A stretch of DNA of 64,000 bases from Latilactobacillus sakei subsp. sakei DSM 20017 = JCM 1157. Its GTDB lineage: Bacteria > Bacillota > Bacilli > Lactobacillales > Lactobacillaceae. The notes below the pieces were generated by a model. The model did no database searches, was not told where the DNA came from, and saw only the letters and a list, made by a program, of their open reading frames with translations. Shown in pieces: positions 18,043 through 27,813 of the stretch. Positions within the stretch are counted from its first letter, which is position 1. The number at the start of each line of letters is the position of its first letter. Position numbers and translations under genes: made by a program. The stretch is from positions 1,550,001 through 1,614,000 of the forward strand of contig NZ_AP017929.1 in NCBI RefSeq assembly GCF_002370355.1. Direction: 5' to 3'.

Positions 18043-19908
18043 CTAGAATGTACCACCGCCGGAACCGCCACCAAAACCACCTGATGAACCTCCGGAGAAT
18101 CCGCCAGAGCCACCACTGACACTGGTTGGATTAGCAGCACTCACCGCACTATTCACACTACTACTAAGGGCACTTGTAAAGGATTGACCAATATTGAGAC
18201 CGCCAGTATAGCCGTAGTAATAATAATAACCTAATGGCATTGTTTGGAGTTGCTCAGGAGTCAATTTAATCTTCAACGCTTTAAACACTTTATCGGCTAC
18301 TCCGAATGCCGTTGCAAAACTCAGATAACGATCCCACAACATGACATCCGGCACATTGGCCATATCGAGCGTCGAAATATCTTTCAACATCTGTTTAAAG
18401 CCTAACCACTCGCCCCGTTTTTCATAACCGTGTTGCGTCCATAATTGCAATCGTAGCCTCTGCCAGCCCGTTAGGAGAAAGACTATCAACATTGGTAAAA
18501 TCGTCCACCAAGCGACGACTTCGATTAACGCTGCTAACATTAAAATCACGGTTAGTGTACCAAGTCCTATCAACCAGTAATTTAAACTGGTTGCAACGGC
18601 AAAAACACGGTCCCGTAGCCAACCACTTTGGTTCGCTTCATCTTCAACCGCCATTTGCCAACCGCGATAATGTTGATTAAAGACTTTTTTGCTATGACGT
18701 TTCGGATATTTTTCAATTTCAAAAAGGCTAACCTGTTGTCCGTTACCAATGACATCGAATAACCAGGTCACTAATTTTTGCTCAGAACGTGATAATCGAT
18801 TGCGATTTAATAAAGTTAACGTAAATTGTGGTTTTGCTTTTCTAAAAACCTGTTTTTCAGGTGTTTGGACCTCGATTGTCAGGTTTTTACGGGCTACCAA
18901 ATCTAAAATGGTAGCTGATAAGCTTTCTTCCTTTGCTTTTTCCGTCATTGGTAGTGCTAATAGATAACGAATAACGGCTGGACCATTATCATCTGGTAGG
19001 TCGTAGACGTGTTCTGGCGCATGACCCTGATAATGCATTCGTGGTAATGCCCGTTTAACCCGATACCAAACCACTAACAATAAGACTGGCGCTAAGACCA
19101 CTGCAATCACCGAAAGTACCCAATACCGCCGTTGTTGCGCCTGACGTGCTTGATTGGCTTCTTCAGCCCGTTTCGCTTCTTGCGCGATAATGGTTGCCCG
19201 TTGCTTTTTAGCCACCCGATTGGGGTTAGTTGGGGTAACTGAAGTTGGGAAAATAAGATGGGATTCAACAAATTGATTGGCCGGATTATTCGTCATTTCG
19301 ATGGTAACCCGCCCTTTTGCCGGATCAACAATCTGTTGCCCATCTAAATCGCCGTGTGTCCACGACTTTAATTCAGATTGTTTCAGGGTTGTTGGTAATT
19401 GAATCGTGACTTGAACATCGCCCAAACTGCTGTCCCAGGCATCCCCAATTACTTTCCAGTTTAATTCCGCAGTATCTTGATAATTAATAATCAGATTTTG
19501 TAACTGATATTTCAAAGTGACTGCTAACCGATCATCTTCTGTCGCTGGTTGGTAGAGCTTGAAACGATACTTTAGATCATCATCTGTTAGCGAATACGTC
19601 CCCGCCGTCTCGGATTGACTCGCTTGGAAAGTCCGGCCATTAACGGCCACTTGTGGCTGCACCAACTTTTTAGGCTCACCAACGGTTGTTTGTAAATTTT
19701 GATTGAGATAAATACCGTTGATATCATCTTGAATATCAAAATTCATTTTTTGTTCTACTAGTGCGCTACCGTCTTTTTGGACGTTAACCTGAACGTGATA
19801 GCGACTAATATCATACGTATCGGCTGCTTGCACCGGTTTGACCAGCAATAACAATACTGGTAAAACCATTAGCGCTAGCCAAAGATAGCGAGAACGTTTC
19901 AATCTCAT
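18043..19908 (-). CDS. DUF2207 membrane protein with Gly/Ser-rich tail
   Basis: This 621-residue protein has a signal sequence (residues 1-28, [20 protein letters not shown]), an extracellular beta-rich DUF2207 domain (about 30-240), a membrane helix (about 262-284), and a cytosolic region. A paired helix near 438-480 ([20 protein letters not shown]) follows, and a glycine/serine-rich C-terminus ends in GGGSGGGTF. The family is common in Firmicutes and has no assigned function. The low-complexity tail is usual for it. Its ATG overlaps the nfo stop (ATGA), so the two are co-translated, but I see no reason for a functional link. Confidence 0.85.
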   Translation of the reverse strand: MRLKRSRYLWLALMVLPVLLLLVKPVQAADTYDISRYHVQVNVQKDGSALVEQKMNFDIQDDINGIYLNQNLQTTVGEPKKLVQPQVAVNGRTFQASQSETAGTYSLTDDDLKYRFKLYQPATEDDRLAVTLKYQLQNLIINYQDTAELNWKVIGDAWDSSLGDVQVTIQLPTTLKQSELKSWTHGDLDGQQIVDPAKGRVTIEMTNNPANQFVESHLIFPTSVTPTNPNRVAKKQRATIIAQEAKRAEEANQARQAQQRRYWVLSVIAVVLAPVLLLVVWYRVKRALPRMHYQGHAPEHVYDLPDDNGPAVIRYLLALPMTEKAKEESLSATILDLVARKNLTIEVQTPEKQVFRKAKPQFTLTLLNRNRLSRSEQKLVTWLFDVIGNGQQVSLFEIEKYPKRHSKKVFNQHYRGWQMAVEDEANQSGWLRDRVFAVATSLNYWLIGLGTLTVILMLAALIEVVAWWTILPMLIVFLLTGWQRLRLQLWTQHGYEKRGEWLGFKQMLKDISTLDMANVPDVMLWDRYLSFATAFGVADKVFKALKIKLTPEQLQTMPLGYYYYYGYTGGLNIGQSFTSALSSSVNSAVSAANPTSVSGGSGGFSGGSSGGFGGGSGGGTF

Positions 19909-20807
19909 AATCGACCTTCATTCTGCTCAATCTTCGTTAATAATTCTGGGTCAAATTCGCCCTTTTTGAGCATCGCAATTTCGTATGCATATGGTGCAAA
20001 ATTATGTTTCTTATCCTCACCAACGTATGGTGTTTCCATAATTTTAGGGACATCAACAAGCTGTGGATGGGTCACAACACCGTGTAAGGCATCAAAACCA
20101 ATTTCGCCAAATCCGATATTGGCATGTCGATCTTTATGCGCCCCTTGTGGATTCTTAGAGTCGTTCAAATGGATCACCTTAAGTCGGTCCAAACCGATAA
20201 TATGATCAAATTCGTTTAAAACGCCGTCAAAATCCTCGCGAATATTGTAACCCGCATCACTGGTATGACAAGTATCAAACGTCACGGACAACTTATCATT
20301 CAACGTTACGCCGTCAATCATCTGAGCGATTTCTTCAAAACGACGGCCAACTTCTGTTCCTTTGCCAGCCATTGTTTCCAAGGCAATTTGAGCCGTTTGA
20401 TCTGGTCGTAAAACTTCATTTAACCCTTTAATAATTTGTTGAATACCAGCGTCTGCGCCTGCACCAACATGTGCACCCGGATGTAAAACGATTTGGCTTG
20501 CGCCTAGCGCTTCAGCTCGAATGACTTCTTGTTGTAAAAATTCAATTGCGAATTTAAAGTTTTCTGGTTTCACTGTATTGCCTAAGTTAACAATATAAGG
20601 CGCATGCACGACAATCGGGCCTAAGTTTTTGGCTGCAATTAATTTTTGTGCTGCTTGAATATTCAACTCTTCAATTGGTTTACGCCGGGTATTTTGAGGT
20701 GCCCCGGTATAAATCATGAATGTGTTTGCCCCAAACTCAGCCGCCTGTTGCGCTGAACCTAACAGCATTTCTTTGCCCTTCATACTAACGTGACTACCTA
20801 ATAACAT
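19905..20807 (-). CDS. nfo: Endonuclease IV (AP endonuclease)
   Basis: A 300-residue zinc TIM-barrel nuclease that cuts 5' to abasic sites in base-excision repair. Metal-ligand motifs are [78 protein letters not shown]. The frame extends to 20867, but the ATG at 20807 has TGGAGGT upstream and gives the standard [12 protein letters not shown] start. It is followed without gap by the DUF2207 gene. Confidence 0.95.
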   Translation of the reverse strand: MLLGSHVSMKGKEMLLGSAQQAAEFGANTFMIYTGAPQNTRRKPIEELNIQAAQKLIAAKNLGPIVVHAPYIVNLGNTVKPENFKFAIEFLQQEVIRAEALGASQIVLHPGAHVGAGADAGIQQIIKGLNEVLRPDQTAQIALETMAGKGTEVGRRFEEIAQMIDGVTLNDKLSVTFDTCHTSDAGYNIREDFDGVLNEFDHIIGLDRLKVIHLNDSKNPQGAHKDRHANIGFGEIGFDALHGVVTHPQLVDVPKIMETPYVGEDKKHNFAPYAYEIAMLKKGEFDPELLTKIEQNEGRL

Positions 20808-20915
20808 CGCGTGACCTCCAACTATCATAATTACTTCGATTGTCACAGATACCAGAATAAAAAGCAAGCGAAAAAGAGCGCGGTTATTAGCTGATAAACG
20901 CCTGTTCAGAAAATA

Positions 20916-20947
20916 AAAGAGCCGTCAATTTAATATTGACGGCTCCG
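20916..20947 (-). terminator. Terminator of the yitT-type gene
   Basis: GAGCCGTCAAT and ATTGACGGCTC form a perfect stem followed by TTTTA on the minus strand. Confidence 0.85.
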
Positions 20948-20954
20948 TTGATAG

Positions 20955-21833
20955 TTATTTAATTTTCGGTTCGTAGAAATGTCCCAGAATCTTGACCGCT
21001 TCTGTAATGCTGACAAAAGCGTGATCATCGGCTTCTTTCATGACCATCTCAAGGTCATGCATTTCAAAGCGTGAGATAACGGTGAATAACATCGTTTTTT
21101 CTTCGCGGTTATAAGCCCCTTCAACGTCGTGCACAATCGTAATCCCGCGACGCATCTCGTCTTGAATCATTTGAATCACGACTTTAGGATTGTCCGTAAT
21201 GATCATCACTTGCATCTTTTGTTGACGCGTATAGACCATATCGATGACCTTACCATTGACGAAGATGCTCAAGATACTATATAAAGCATGTTCCCAGCCA
21301 AAGATAAAGCCAGCCGCAAAGACTAACGCAACGTTGAAAATAATATTGATGGTCCCAACAGAACGCCCGGTCTTCTTCCGAAGAACAATTCCGATAATAT
21401 CTAACCCACCGGTTGAGATATCATTTTTCAAGGCCATCCCGGTCCCAAAACCGTTAATAACGGCCCCAAAAATCGCACAGATAATTGGATTGTCCGTCAA
21501 TTGGGTCAGCGGCATAATTTGGACCATTAAACTTGAAAAAATAACAGCGATAAACGTATAAATTGTAAAGTGATGCCCAATTTTAAACCAAGCTAAAACA
21601 AAAAGCGGTACGTTTAGCAAGAATAACATCAAGGAAGTTGATAATGGGAATGGTAGAAACGGCATAAACTTCGCCGTCACGGTATGAATAAATTGCGCGA
21701 ACCCGGTAATGCCCGAGGCGTACACGCCGCCTTCTTCCCAGAAAAAGTTCAATGCAATTGACACACAAATCCCATATAAGATAGCCGCCGAAACTTTGGC
21801 CATATTCTGATGTTTTCGCGCTAGATCGTCCAC
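20955..21833 (-). CDS. YitT family membrane protein (DUF161/DUF2179)
   Basis: This 292-residue protein has five or six membrane helices in the first 200 residues: KVSAAILYGICVSIALNFF, PLSTSLMLFLLNVPLFVLAW and others. The cytosolic C-terminal DUF2179 domain (about 215-285) contains MQVMIITDNPKVV and TMLFTVISRFEM. GLDIIGIVLRKKTGRSVG matches the family loop. Members are widespread in Firmicutes and their transport or signalling role is not known. It is a single gene with its own terminator. Confidence 0.9.
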   Translation of the reverse strand: MDDLARKHQNMAKVSAAILYGICVSIALNFFWEEGGVYASGITGFAQFIHTVTAKFMPFLPFPLSTSLMLFLLNVPLFVLAWFKIGHHFTIYTFIAVIFSSLMVQIMPLTQLTDNPIICAIFGAVINGFGTGMALKNDISTGGLDIIGIVLRKKTGRSVGTINIIFNVALVFAAGFIFGWEHALYSILSIFVNGKVIDMVYTRQQKMQVMIITDNPKVVIQMIQDEMRRGITIVHDVEGAYNREEKTMLFTVISRFEMHDLEMVMKEADDHAFVSITEAVKILGHFYEPKIK

Positions 21834-21910
21834 TTAATAATCACCTATCATTCGTTTTAATGTCTTTCATTCTAGCACACAACCCCTTAATACTAAAGGT
21901 TATTTTAGAA

Positions 21911-22429
21911 TTAATCCGACCATTTTGCTCGAATGAAGGCTTTTCGCTTGACTTCTCCTAATTCTGCTCGCCAGGGTTCCTTTTTATAGAAATCTTGATG
22001 GTACTCTTCAGCAGGATAAAATGGTTTAGCTGCTTCGATTTGTGTCACGATTGGTTCATTAAATCGACCGCTAGCAATCAATTTTTCTTTGGATGCTTCG
22101 GCAATTGCCCGTTGTTGATCTGAATTAACAAAAATCACTGGCCGATAACTATCGCCTCGGTCTTGGAATTGCCCCATCGCATCTGTTGGATCTGTTTGGC
22201 GCCAATAGATTTCGACTAGTTCAGCATACGAAATCACTGCGGGATCAAACGTAATCTCAACCGCTTCTGTATGCCCGGTTGTATGGGAACAAACTTGTTC
22301 GTAGGTTGGATTAGCGACGTGCCCGCCAGTGTAGCCAGAGACCACTTTAATAATCCCTGGTTGTTGATCGAACGGATGGACCATACACCAGAAACACCCA
22401 CCTGCAAAAATTGCTGTTTCAGTTGCCAT
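21911..22429 (-). CDS. msrA: Peptide methionine sulfoxide reductase MsrA
   Basis: MsrA (172 residues) reduces the S epimer of methionine sulfoxide with thioredoxin. The catalytic cysteine lies in [13 protein letters not shown], with the [29 protein letters not shown] and YHQDFYKK segments in place. The Glu often found two residues after the catalytic motif is replaced by Val here. That form is seen in other lactic acid bacteria and is probably not disabling. The start overlaps the msrB stop by one base (TAATG), so both are made together. Confidence 0.95.
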   Translation of the reverse strand: MATETAIFAGGCFWCMVHPFDQQPGIIKVVSGYTGGHVANPTYEQVCSHTTGHTEAVEITFDPAVISYAELVEIYWRQTDPTDAMGQFQDRGDSYRPVIFVNSDQQRAIAEASKEKLIASGRFNEPIVTQIEAAKPFYPAEEYHQDFYKKEPWRAELGEVKRKAFIRAKWSD

Positions 22430-22860
22430 TATTGACCCTCCTTTTCAAATAACGCGAGATATTCGCCATACCCTGCAGCTTTTAAGTCATCTTTGGAAAT
22501 AAACTTTAAGGCTGCTGAATTAATACAATAGCGCAAACCACCTTGTTCTTGCGGACCGTCCGTAAAAACGTGACCTAAATGCGAATCGGCGTTTTGACTA
22601 CGAACTTCAACACGTTCCATCCCGTGTGTTTGATCTCGTTTTTCATTTAACTTAACAATGGGTCGCGTAAATGAGGGCCAACCACATCCAGCGTCATATT
22701 TATCTAAGGAACTAAATAGCGGCTCATGACTGACAACATCAACGTAGATACCTGGTTGATCAAATTCATCGTACTCGCCACTAAATGGCATCTCAGTTGC
22801 ATTCTCCTGTGTCACCGCATACTGCTCTGGTGTTAACTGTTGTCGTAAATCATCGCTCAT
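22429..22860 (-). CDS. msrB: Peptide methionine sulfoxide reductase MsrB
   Basis: MsrB (143 residues) reduces the R epimer of methionine sulfoxide. [16 protein letters not shown] and [12 protein letters not shown] are the family signatures, and the catalytic cysteine is in [11 protein letters not shown]. The two CXXC zinc pairs of some MsrB proteins are absent, as is common in Gram-positives. It precedes msrA with stop and start fused, so S and R forms are repaired together. A GAF-type reductase for free methionine sulfoxide is at 59.5 kb. Confidence 0.95.
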   Translation of the reverse strand: MSDDLRQQLTPEQYAVTQENATEMPFSGEYDEFDQPGIYVDVVSHEPLFSSLDKYDAGCGWPSFTRPIVKLNEKRDQTHGMERVEVRSQNADSHLGHVFTDGPQEQGGLRYCINSAALKFISKDDLKAAGYGEYLALFEKEGQ

Positions 22861-22925
22861 TATCCATCACTCCTTCATGGTTATTATTATAGTCAGATGT
22901 CCGCAATTAGCGATTAATATGCTCA

Positions 22926-22966
22926 CAAAAAAGGACTCCCCATTTGGAGAGCCCTTTTTATTGAGT
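22926..22966 (-). terminator. Terminator of hisS-aspS
   Basis: On the minus strand AAGGGCTCTCC and GGGGAGTCCTTTTTT pair into a hairpin with a T-run a few bases after the aspS stop. Confidence 0.85.
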
Positions 22967-22972
22967 ATTTAA

Positions 22973-24745
22973 TTAATCCTTTTCAACCTCTGGTTCAACT
23001 TCTAAGCCGAGTTCATCTAATTGTGCTGGTGCAACACGACTAGGTGCATTCGTCATTGGTTCTGAAGCATGTGAGTTTTTAGGGAAGGCAATTACGTCAC
23101 GAATGTTATCGCGGCCTGCGAGTAACATTGCAAAACGATCAAGGCCAATGGCAAAGCCACCATGTGGTGGGAAACCATAATCCATGGCACTTAATAAGTG
23201 ACCAAATTGTTCTTCATAAGTTTCTGGACTGATACCAAGTGCTTTGAACATTCTTTCTTGGATATCACGTCGGTAGATACGGAGTGAACCGCCACCTAAT
23301 TCGTAACCATTTAAGATAATGTCATATGATTGCGCATGTGCTTTATGAGGATCAGTTTCCAATAAATCAACATCGCTATCGTTTGGACGTGTGAATGGAT
23401 GATGTGCTGCAATCCAACGACCAAAGCCTTCATCATATTCAAATAATGGCCAATCAACAACCCAAAGGTAAGCAAATTGTGATTCATCCACTAAGCCCAT
23501 GTCATGTGCAAAGTGTTTCCGTAAGTAGCCTAAGCTATCGCAGACTACTTGGAACTTATCAGCTACAAAGAGCACTAAATCGCCATCTTTTGCTGATAGG
23601 GCACTAAGCAATTCAGCTTCTTGTTCTTTTAAGAATTTGGCAGCTGGTCCTGTTAATTCGCCATCAACAACTTTGACCCAGGCCATCCCTTTAGCACCGT
23701 AACGTTTGATATATTCTGTTTGTTCGTCCAACATCTTCCGTGAGTACTTAGCAGCACCTTCTGGGACCACAATTGCACGAACCAGATTGCCACTATTGGC
23801 AGTGTCACTGAAGACCTTAAAAGAGCTTGTTTTCATCATTTCAGTTAAGTCTTGGATTTCAAGATCAAAACGGATATCAGGTTTATCTGAACCGTAACGA
23901 TCCATTGCTTCTTGCCATTTCATTCGTTTGAATGGTGTTGGGACATCAATATGCATGACATCTTTCATCACTTGTTTGATAATACCTTCTGCTTGGTCTT
24001 GAATTTCTTCGGCACTCATAAATGATGTTTCAACATCGATTTGTGTAAATTCTGGTTGACGATCGCCACGTAAATCTTCATCACGGAAACAACGGGCCAT
24101 TTGGTAGTAACGATCAAAGCCAGCATCCATCAAAAGTTGTTTGAAGACTTGTGGTGATTGTGGCAAGGCATAGAAACTACCAGGATAAACACGAGATGGC
24201 ACTAAGTAATCACGAGCGCCTTCTGGTGTTGAACGTGTTAAATCAGGTGTTTCAATGTTTAAGAAACCATTATTGTCTAAATATTTGTGGGCTGCTTGTG
24301 TAATTTGTGAACGGCGAATAATTGCTTGTTGCATTTCTGGCCGACGTAAATCAAGGTAGCGATACTTTAATTTTGTTTCTTCAGAAGTTGTGATGCCATC
24401 TTTGATTTCAAAAGGTAAGTTTTTAGCTTCGTTTAAAATCGTTAATTCACTCACGATGACTTCTACTTTACCAGTCTTCATATCTGGGTTAATAGCCGCT
24501 TCATCACGGGCTTGCACCGTCCCAGTCACTTCAATAACGTATTCGTTACGTAAAGTGTTAGCAAGCGTTAAGATATCAGCATTATCTTGGTTAAAGACTA
24601 ATTGCACTAAGCCTTCACGATCACGTAAATCAACGAAGATTAAATTACCTAAACTCCGGCGTTTTTGAACCCAGCCATGTAATGTGACTGTTTGACCAAC
24701 AAATGTTTCATCAACTAAACCACTGTAAGTTGTTCTTGTTTTCAT
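22973..24745 (-). CDS. aspS: Aspartyl-tRNA synthetase
   Basis: AspS (590 residues) is a class II synthetase of the bacterial type. The N-terminal OB-fold anticodon domain includes [26 protein letters not shown], split here by position near residue 20-45. Motif 2 ([18 protein letters not shown]), the bacterial GAD insertion (about 300-420) and motif 3 ([23 protein letters not shown]) follow. Its ATG overlaps the hisS stop by one base. It depends on the T-box in front of hisS, a common pairing in Firmicutes. Both Asp and Asn forms may be charged by some bacterial AspRS, which cannot be judged here. Confidence 0.97.
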   Translation of the reverse strand: MKTRTTYSGLVDETFVGQTVTLHGWVQKRRSLGNLIFVDLRDREGLVQLVFNQDNADILTLANTLRNEYVIEVTGTVQARDEAAINPDMKTGKVEVIVSELTILNEAKNLPFEIKDGITTSEETKLKYRYLDLRRPEMQQAIIRRSQITQAAHKYLDNNGFLNIETPDLTRSTPEGARDYLVPSRVYPGSFYALPQSPQVFKQLLMDAGFDRYYQMARCFRDEDLRGDRQPEFTQIDVETSFMSAEEIQDQAEGIIKQVMKDVMHIDVPTPFKRMKWQEAMDRYGSDKPDIRFDLEIQDLTEMMKTSSFKVFSDTANSGNLVRAIVVPEGAAKYSRKMLDEQTEYIKRYGAKGMAWVKVVDGELTGPAAKFLKEQEAELLSALSAKDGDLVLFVADKFQVVCDSLGYLRKHFAHDMGLVDESQFAYLWVVDWPLFEYDEGFGRWIAAHHPFTRPNDSDVDLLETDPHKAHAQSYDIILNGYELGGGSLRIYRRDIQERMFKALGISPETYEEQFGHLLSAMDYGFPPHGGFAIGLDRFAMLLAGRDNIRDVIAFPKNSHASEPMTNAPSRVAPAQLDELGLEVEPEVEKD

Positions 24746-26049
24746 TATGCATTCTCCTCTTGTGCTTTTAGTTCATTTTTAACTGCTGCAAAATCGGCTT
24801 CTAGCATCGTCAATGGCACTGTGATTTCAACACCACTGGTCATATCCTTCACGTGGGCCGTCTTATCAGCTAATTCTGATTCACCAATTGTCACCACAAA
24901 TTGGGCGTTTAACTTATTGGCTGTCTTAAATTGGGCTTTTGGTTTCCGATCTAAATAATCACGATCAGCTGTCAACCCAGCTTCCCGCAAGCTTTCAACC
25001 AAGTGGAGCGTTGTTGCACTCGTTTCAGCACCGATGCCAACCACGTAGGCGTCTAACACAGGTGCCGCTACTAAGTCACTATTTTGAGCGTTCATCAATA
25101 ATAATAAGCGCTCAACACCAAGGCCAAAACCAACCCCTGGCATGTCAGGACCACCTAATTGTTCAACTAAGCCATTGTAACGACCACCGGCTAAGACCGT
25201 TGTATAGCCGCGACCCAAGACTTTATTGTTCGTCATGATTTCAAAGATGGTGTGGTTATAATAATCCAAACCACGAACCATTTCAGTATCAACTTCGTAT
25301 GGAATATTTAATGATTCTAATAAAGTCTTCACTGTATTGAAATGCACTTTGGCTTCATCCGTTAAATAATCAAGAATGACTGGTGCATCTTTGACAATTT
25401 CTTGATCTTTCGCATCTTTACTATCAAGAACCCGCAATGGATTCTTGTGTAGACGAACTTTAGAGTCATCACTCAGTTCATCAAAATGTGGTTCTAAGTA
25501 ATTAACTAAGGCTTCATGATAAGCAGCCCGACTAGCAGCATCACCCAGTGTATTAATCGCTAATTTCAAATCAGTGATTTTAAATTCACGTAACAGACGC
25601 ATTGCCATGCTGATGACTTCAACATCAACTGCTGGGCTTTCAGAACCAAATGATTCCACGCCGATTTGGTGGAATTGACGTTGCCGACCTGATTGTGGCC
25701 GTTCATAACGGAACATAGGACCCATGTAATACACTTTGTAAGGTTTTTGATGTTCAGGACCATATAATTTGTTTTCAACAAAGGCGCGGACAACACCGGC
25801 TGTGCCTTCTGGGCGCAACGCAATGTGCCGATCCCCTTTATCCATGAAATCATACATTTCTTTGCTGACAATATCAGATGTATCGCCTGAGCTTCGTGAA
25901 AAGACATCGTAGCTTTCGAATAATGGTGTTCTGATTTCCTTAAATTGATAACGCGCAAAAACGTCGCGCGCTGTTTTTTCAACAAGTTGCCATTGATCTG
26001 ATTCTCCTGGCAAAATATCGGCTGTGCCTTTTGGCTTTTGATAACCCAT
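24745..26049 (-). CDS. hisS: Histidyl-tRNA synthetase
   Basis: HisS is a class II synthetase. Motif 1 region, motif 2 ([17 protein letters not shown]), the histidine-specific HisA motif [11 protein letters not shown] and C-terminal anticodon domain are all present. The frame reaches 26118, but the ATG at 26049 follows GGAGGAATGGAAC and yields the standard [15 protein letters not shown] start (434 residues). The longer frame would run into the T-box terminator. It is the first gene of hisS-aspS. Confidence 0.97.
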   Translation of the reverse strand: MGYQKPKGTADILPGESDQWQLVEKTARDVFARYQFKEIRTPLFESYDVFSRSSGDTSDIVSKEMYDFMDKGDRHIALRPEGTAGVVRAFVENKLYGPEHQKPYKVYYMGPMFRYERPQSGRQRQFHQIGVESFGSESPAVDVEVISMAMRLLREFKITDLKLAINTLGDAASRAAYHEALVNYLEPHFDELSDDSKVRLHKNPLRVLDSKDAKDQEIVKDAPVILDYLTDEAKVHFNTVKTLLESLNIPYEVDTEMVRGLDYYNHTIFEIMTNNKVLGRGYTTVLAGGRYNGLVEQLGGPDMPGVGFGLGVERLLLLMNAQNSDLVAAPVLDAYVVGIGAETSATTLHLVESLREAGLTADRDYLDRKPKAQFKTANKLNAQFVVTIGESELADKTAHVKDMTSGVEITVPLTMLEADFAAVKNELKAQEENA

Positions 26050-26075
26050 GTTCCATTCCTCCAATAGATACCCAA

Positions 26076-26290
26076 TAAAAAAACACCCCTGTCGTTGAAC
26101 AAGGGTGCTTGAATGCACGGTACCACCTTAATTTTTGCTTAAGCATAACGTTGTTAGCCAACGGCGTGTTAGACACGCAGACCTCAAAAGCAGTCAGGTG
26201 GACACCGCCAATTTCTTTCAGCTCTGAAATCGTCTCTGTTAAGTGGTGCGTTTACCATACTTTATCACTGGTCATCTCATATTCTCGTTG
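26076..26290 (-). promoter_or_regulatory. T-box leader of hisS-aspS
   Basis: On the minus strand AAGGTGGTACCGTG (T-box) is followed by the terminator GCACCCTTGTT...AGGGGTG and seven T. The Stem I apex has GAGCTGAAAGAAAT (GNTG motif). Downstream in the expected specifier stretch both CAC (His) and GAC (Asp) occur within ten bases, and I cannot decide which is read. Confidence 0.88.
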
Positions 26291-26295
26291 CTATT

Positions 26296-26324
26296 AGATT
26301 AACGTTATTTGAAAAAAAAGTCAA
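26296..26324 (-). promoter_or_regulatory. Promoter of hisS-aspS
   Basis: TTGACT (26319-26324), 17-base spacer, TAATCT (26296-26301) on the minus strand. Confidence 0.7.
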
Positions 26325-26363
26325 TAATTCCTGAATTTTTTCTAATTTTTAAGGGTCAACCCC

Positions 26364-26391
26364 TTTAGATATCCACTATCTTTGCTATAAT
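26364..26391 (+). promoter_or_regulatory. Promoter of the SH3b amidase gene
   Basis: TTTAGA (26364-26369), 16-base spacer, TATAAT (26386-26391), about 45 bases before the ATG. Confidence 0.6.
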
Positions 26392-26437
26392 GAACCATAT
26401 GAAGCTCTTATAAATAAATGACAAAGGTGTTGAAGAT

Positions 26438-27760
26438 ATGCAAAAACCTTTGAACTGGATAAAACGGTATCCTGCCGTTCTCATATTATTCATTCTAGTT
26501 GGTGTCGGTCTCTTCGCGACACACGTCCTTGCAACGTACCAACAAATTACCATTAAAGCAAACGTCGTTAATGTGCGCCAAGGACCCGGTCTTTCCTACG
26601 ATACAATGGGCCAGGCAAGCAAAGGCGAAGTGATGAACGTCATTTCACAAAAGAATAACTGGTATCAAGTCCGCTTAAGTGGCGATAAAATTGGCTGGGT
26701 TGCCAGTTGGTTGGTCAATAATACGGAAGTCAGCGCAACCTCTAACCGGGTCGCAACTGTCACCAATGATTTTGCAAACGTCCGCCAAAGCAGCAATGCC
26801 AGCAGCCCCCTGTTAGGAAAAGTCAATAAAGGCGACAAGTTAACAGTTCTCTACCAACAAAACGGTTGGAGCCAAGTTAAATATAATTCAGCTGTGGGGT
26901 GGGTCCAAAGTGACCTGATTAGTATTTCTAACGAAGCACCAACAGCTGTTCAAACGGATACGAAAACAGATGATAGTAGCAGTCAATCCACTTCTGATAT
27001 TAAATCCGTCACAACGCAACTGGATAATACTAAGTTGCGAAGCGGTCCTGGTGTCAACTACGCCTATTCTCAAGTCTATTCCGCCAACACGAAGCTAACG
27101 TATCTCGATAAGAAAGACACTTGGTACAAAGTTAAAGACGCGGACGGTAATACGGGTTATGTCGCCAGTTGGGTCGTCACCCCTTCTGCTAAGAACGAAG
27201 TCGTTAAAACAAGTGCTACCTCCCTTTCTGAGGCAACCATTGTTTTAGATGCCAGTCACGGTGGTAACGATGTTGGGGCGCTATCAAATAGTAATAAATA
27301 CGAAAAGACTTATACGCTTAAGACCGTCGATGCGATTGCTAAGAAGTTAAAAGCCGCCGGCGCCAACGTTGTCTTAACCCGTTCGTCTGATAAATTCGTT
27401 GATTTAGCACCTCGGCCTGCACTTTCTAATAAATTACGTGCAGATGCCTTTATCAGTATTCATTTTGATTCCAGTGCGCAATCTAACCAAGCGAGTGGCA
27501 CAACTACTTATTATTACTCAAATAGTAAGGACACTAGCTTAGCCAACGCGCTTAATAATCAGATTAAATCATTACCACTAACTAATCGTGGTGTTGAATA
27601 CGGTAATTATCAAGTACTTCGTGATAACGAACGCCCTTCTGTTCTATTGGAAATGGGTTATATCAATTCTGATCAAGACTTTAATTACATCAGTAGTAGT
27701 AGTTATCAAGAAAAAGTGGCGGATGCCGTTTACGCTGGTTTACAAAACTATTTCAAATAA
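26438..27760 (+). CDS. N-acetylmuramoyl-L-alanine amidase with SH3b repeats
   Basis: This 440-residue wall hydrolase cleaves the bond between muramic acid and the stem peptide. A signal/anchor helix (residues 14-31, VLILFILVGVGLFATHVL) leads to three SH3b modules (about 36-92, 101-158, 188-245), each with a NVRQGPG/NVRQSSN/KLRSGPG start and a GWV or GYVASWV end. These modules bind wall peptides. The C-terminal Amidase_3 domain (about 260-440) has the zinc ligands DASHGGNDVGA, Glu in YEKTYTLK and SIHFDSS, plus the catalytic Glu in LLEMGYINSDQD. Single gene with its own promoter and terminator. Confidence 0.94.
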   Translation: MQKPLNWIKRYPAVLILFILVGVGLFATHVLATYQQITIKANVVNVRQGPGLSYDTMGQASKGEVMNVISQKNNWYQVRLSGDKIGWVASWLVNNTEVSATSNRVATVTNDFANVRQSSNASSPLLGKVNKGDKLTVLYQQNGWSQVKYNSAVGWVQSDLISISNEAPTAVQTDTKTDDSSSQSTSDIKSVTTQLDNTKLRSGPGVNYAYSQVYSANTKLTYLDKKDTWYKVKDADGNTGYVASWVVTPSAKNEVVKTSATSLSEATIVLDASHGGNDVGALSNSNKYEKTYTLKTVDAIAKKLKAAGANVVLTRSSDKFVDLAPRPALSNKLRADAFISIHFDSSAQSNQASGTTTYYYSNSKDTSLANALNNQIKSLPLTNRGVEYGNYQVLRDNERPSVLLEMGYINSDQDFNYISSSSYQEKVADAVYAGLQNYFK

Positions 27761-27765
27761 TCACT

Positions 27766-27805
27766 ATCAAAAAAGGCCCTCGAAATTTTTCGAGGGCCTT
27801 TTTGT
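27766..27805. terminator. Bidirectional terminator, amidase / cls-like gene
   Basis: AAAAAGGCCCTCGAAA and TTTCGAGGGCCTTTTT form a perfect stem between convergent genes. Confidence 0.92.
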
Positions 27806-27813
27806 AACTACTT

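Noticed and set aside
19905-19970. Glycine/serine-rich tail of the DUF2207 protein as a repeat expansion or wall anchor
   Set aside because: Such tails are usual for DUF2207 proteins and no LPXTG signal follows. It is also at the other end of the gene (18043-18115).
21244-21561. Plus-strand frame of 105 codons opposite the YitT gene
   Set aside because: It is an antisense shadow of a membrane protein gene with no ribosome site.
25566-26126. Open frame of 186 codons on the minus strand over hisS
   Set aside because: It is a frame-shifted shadow of hisS, with no family resemblance, and its start lies in the T-box terminator region.
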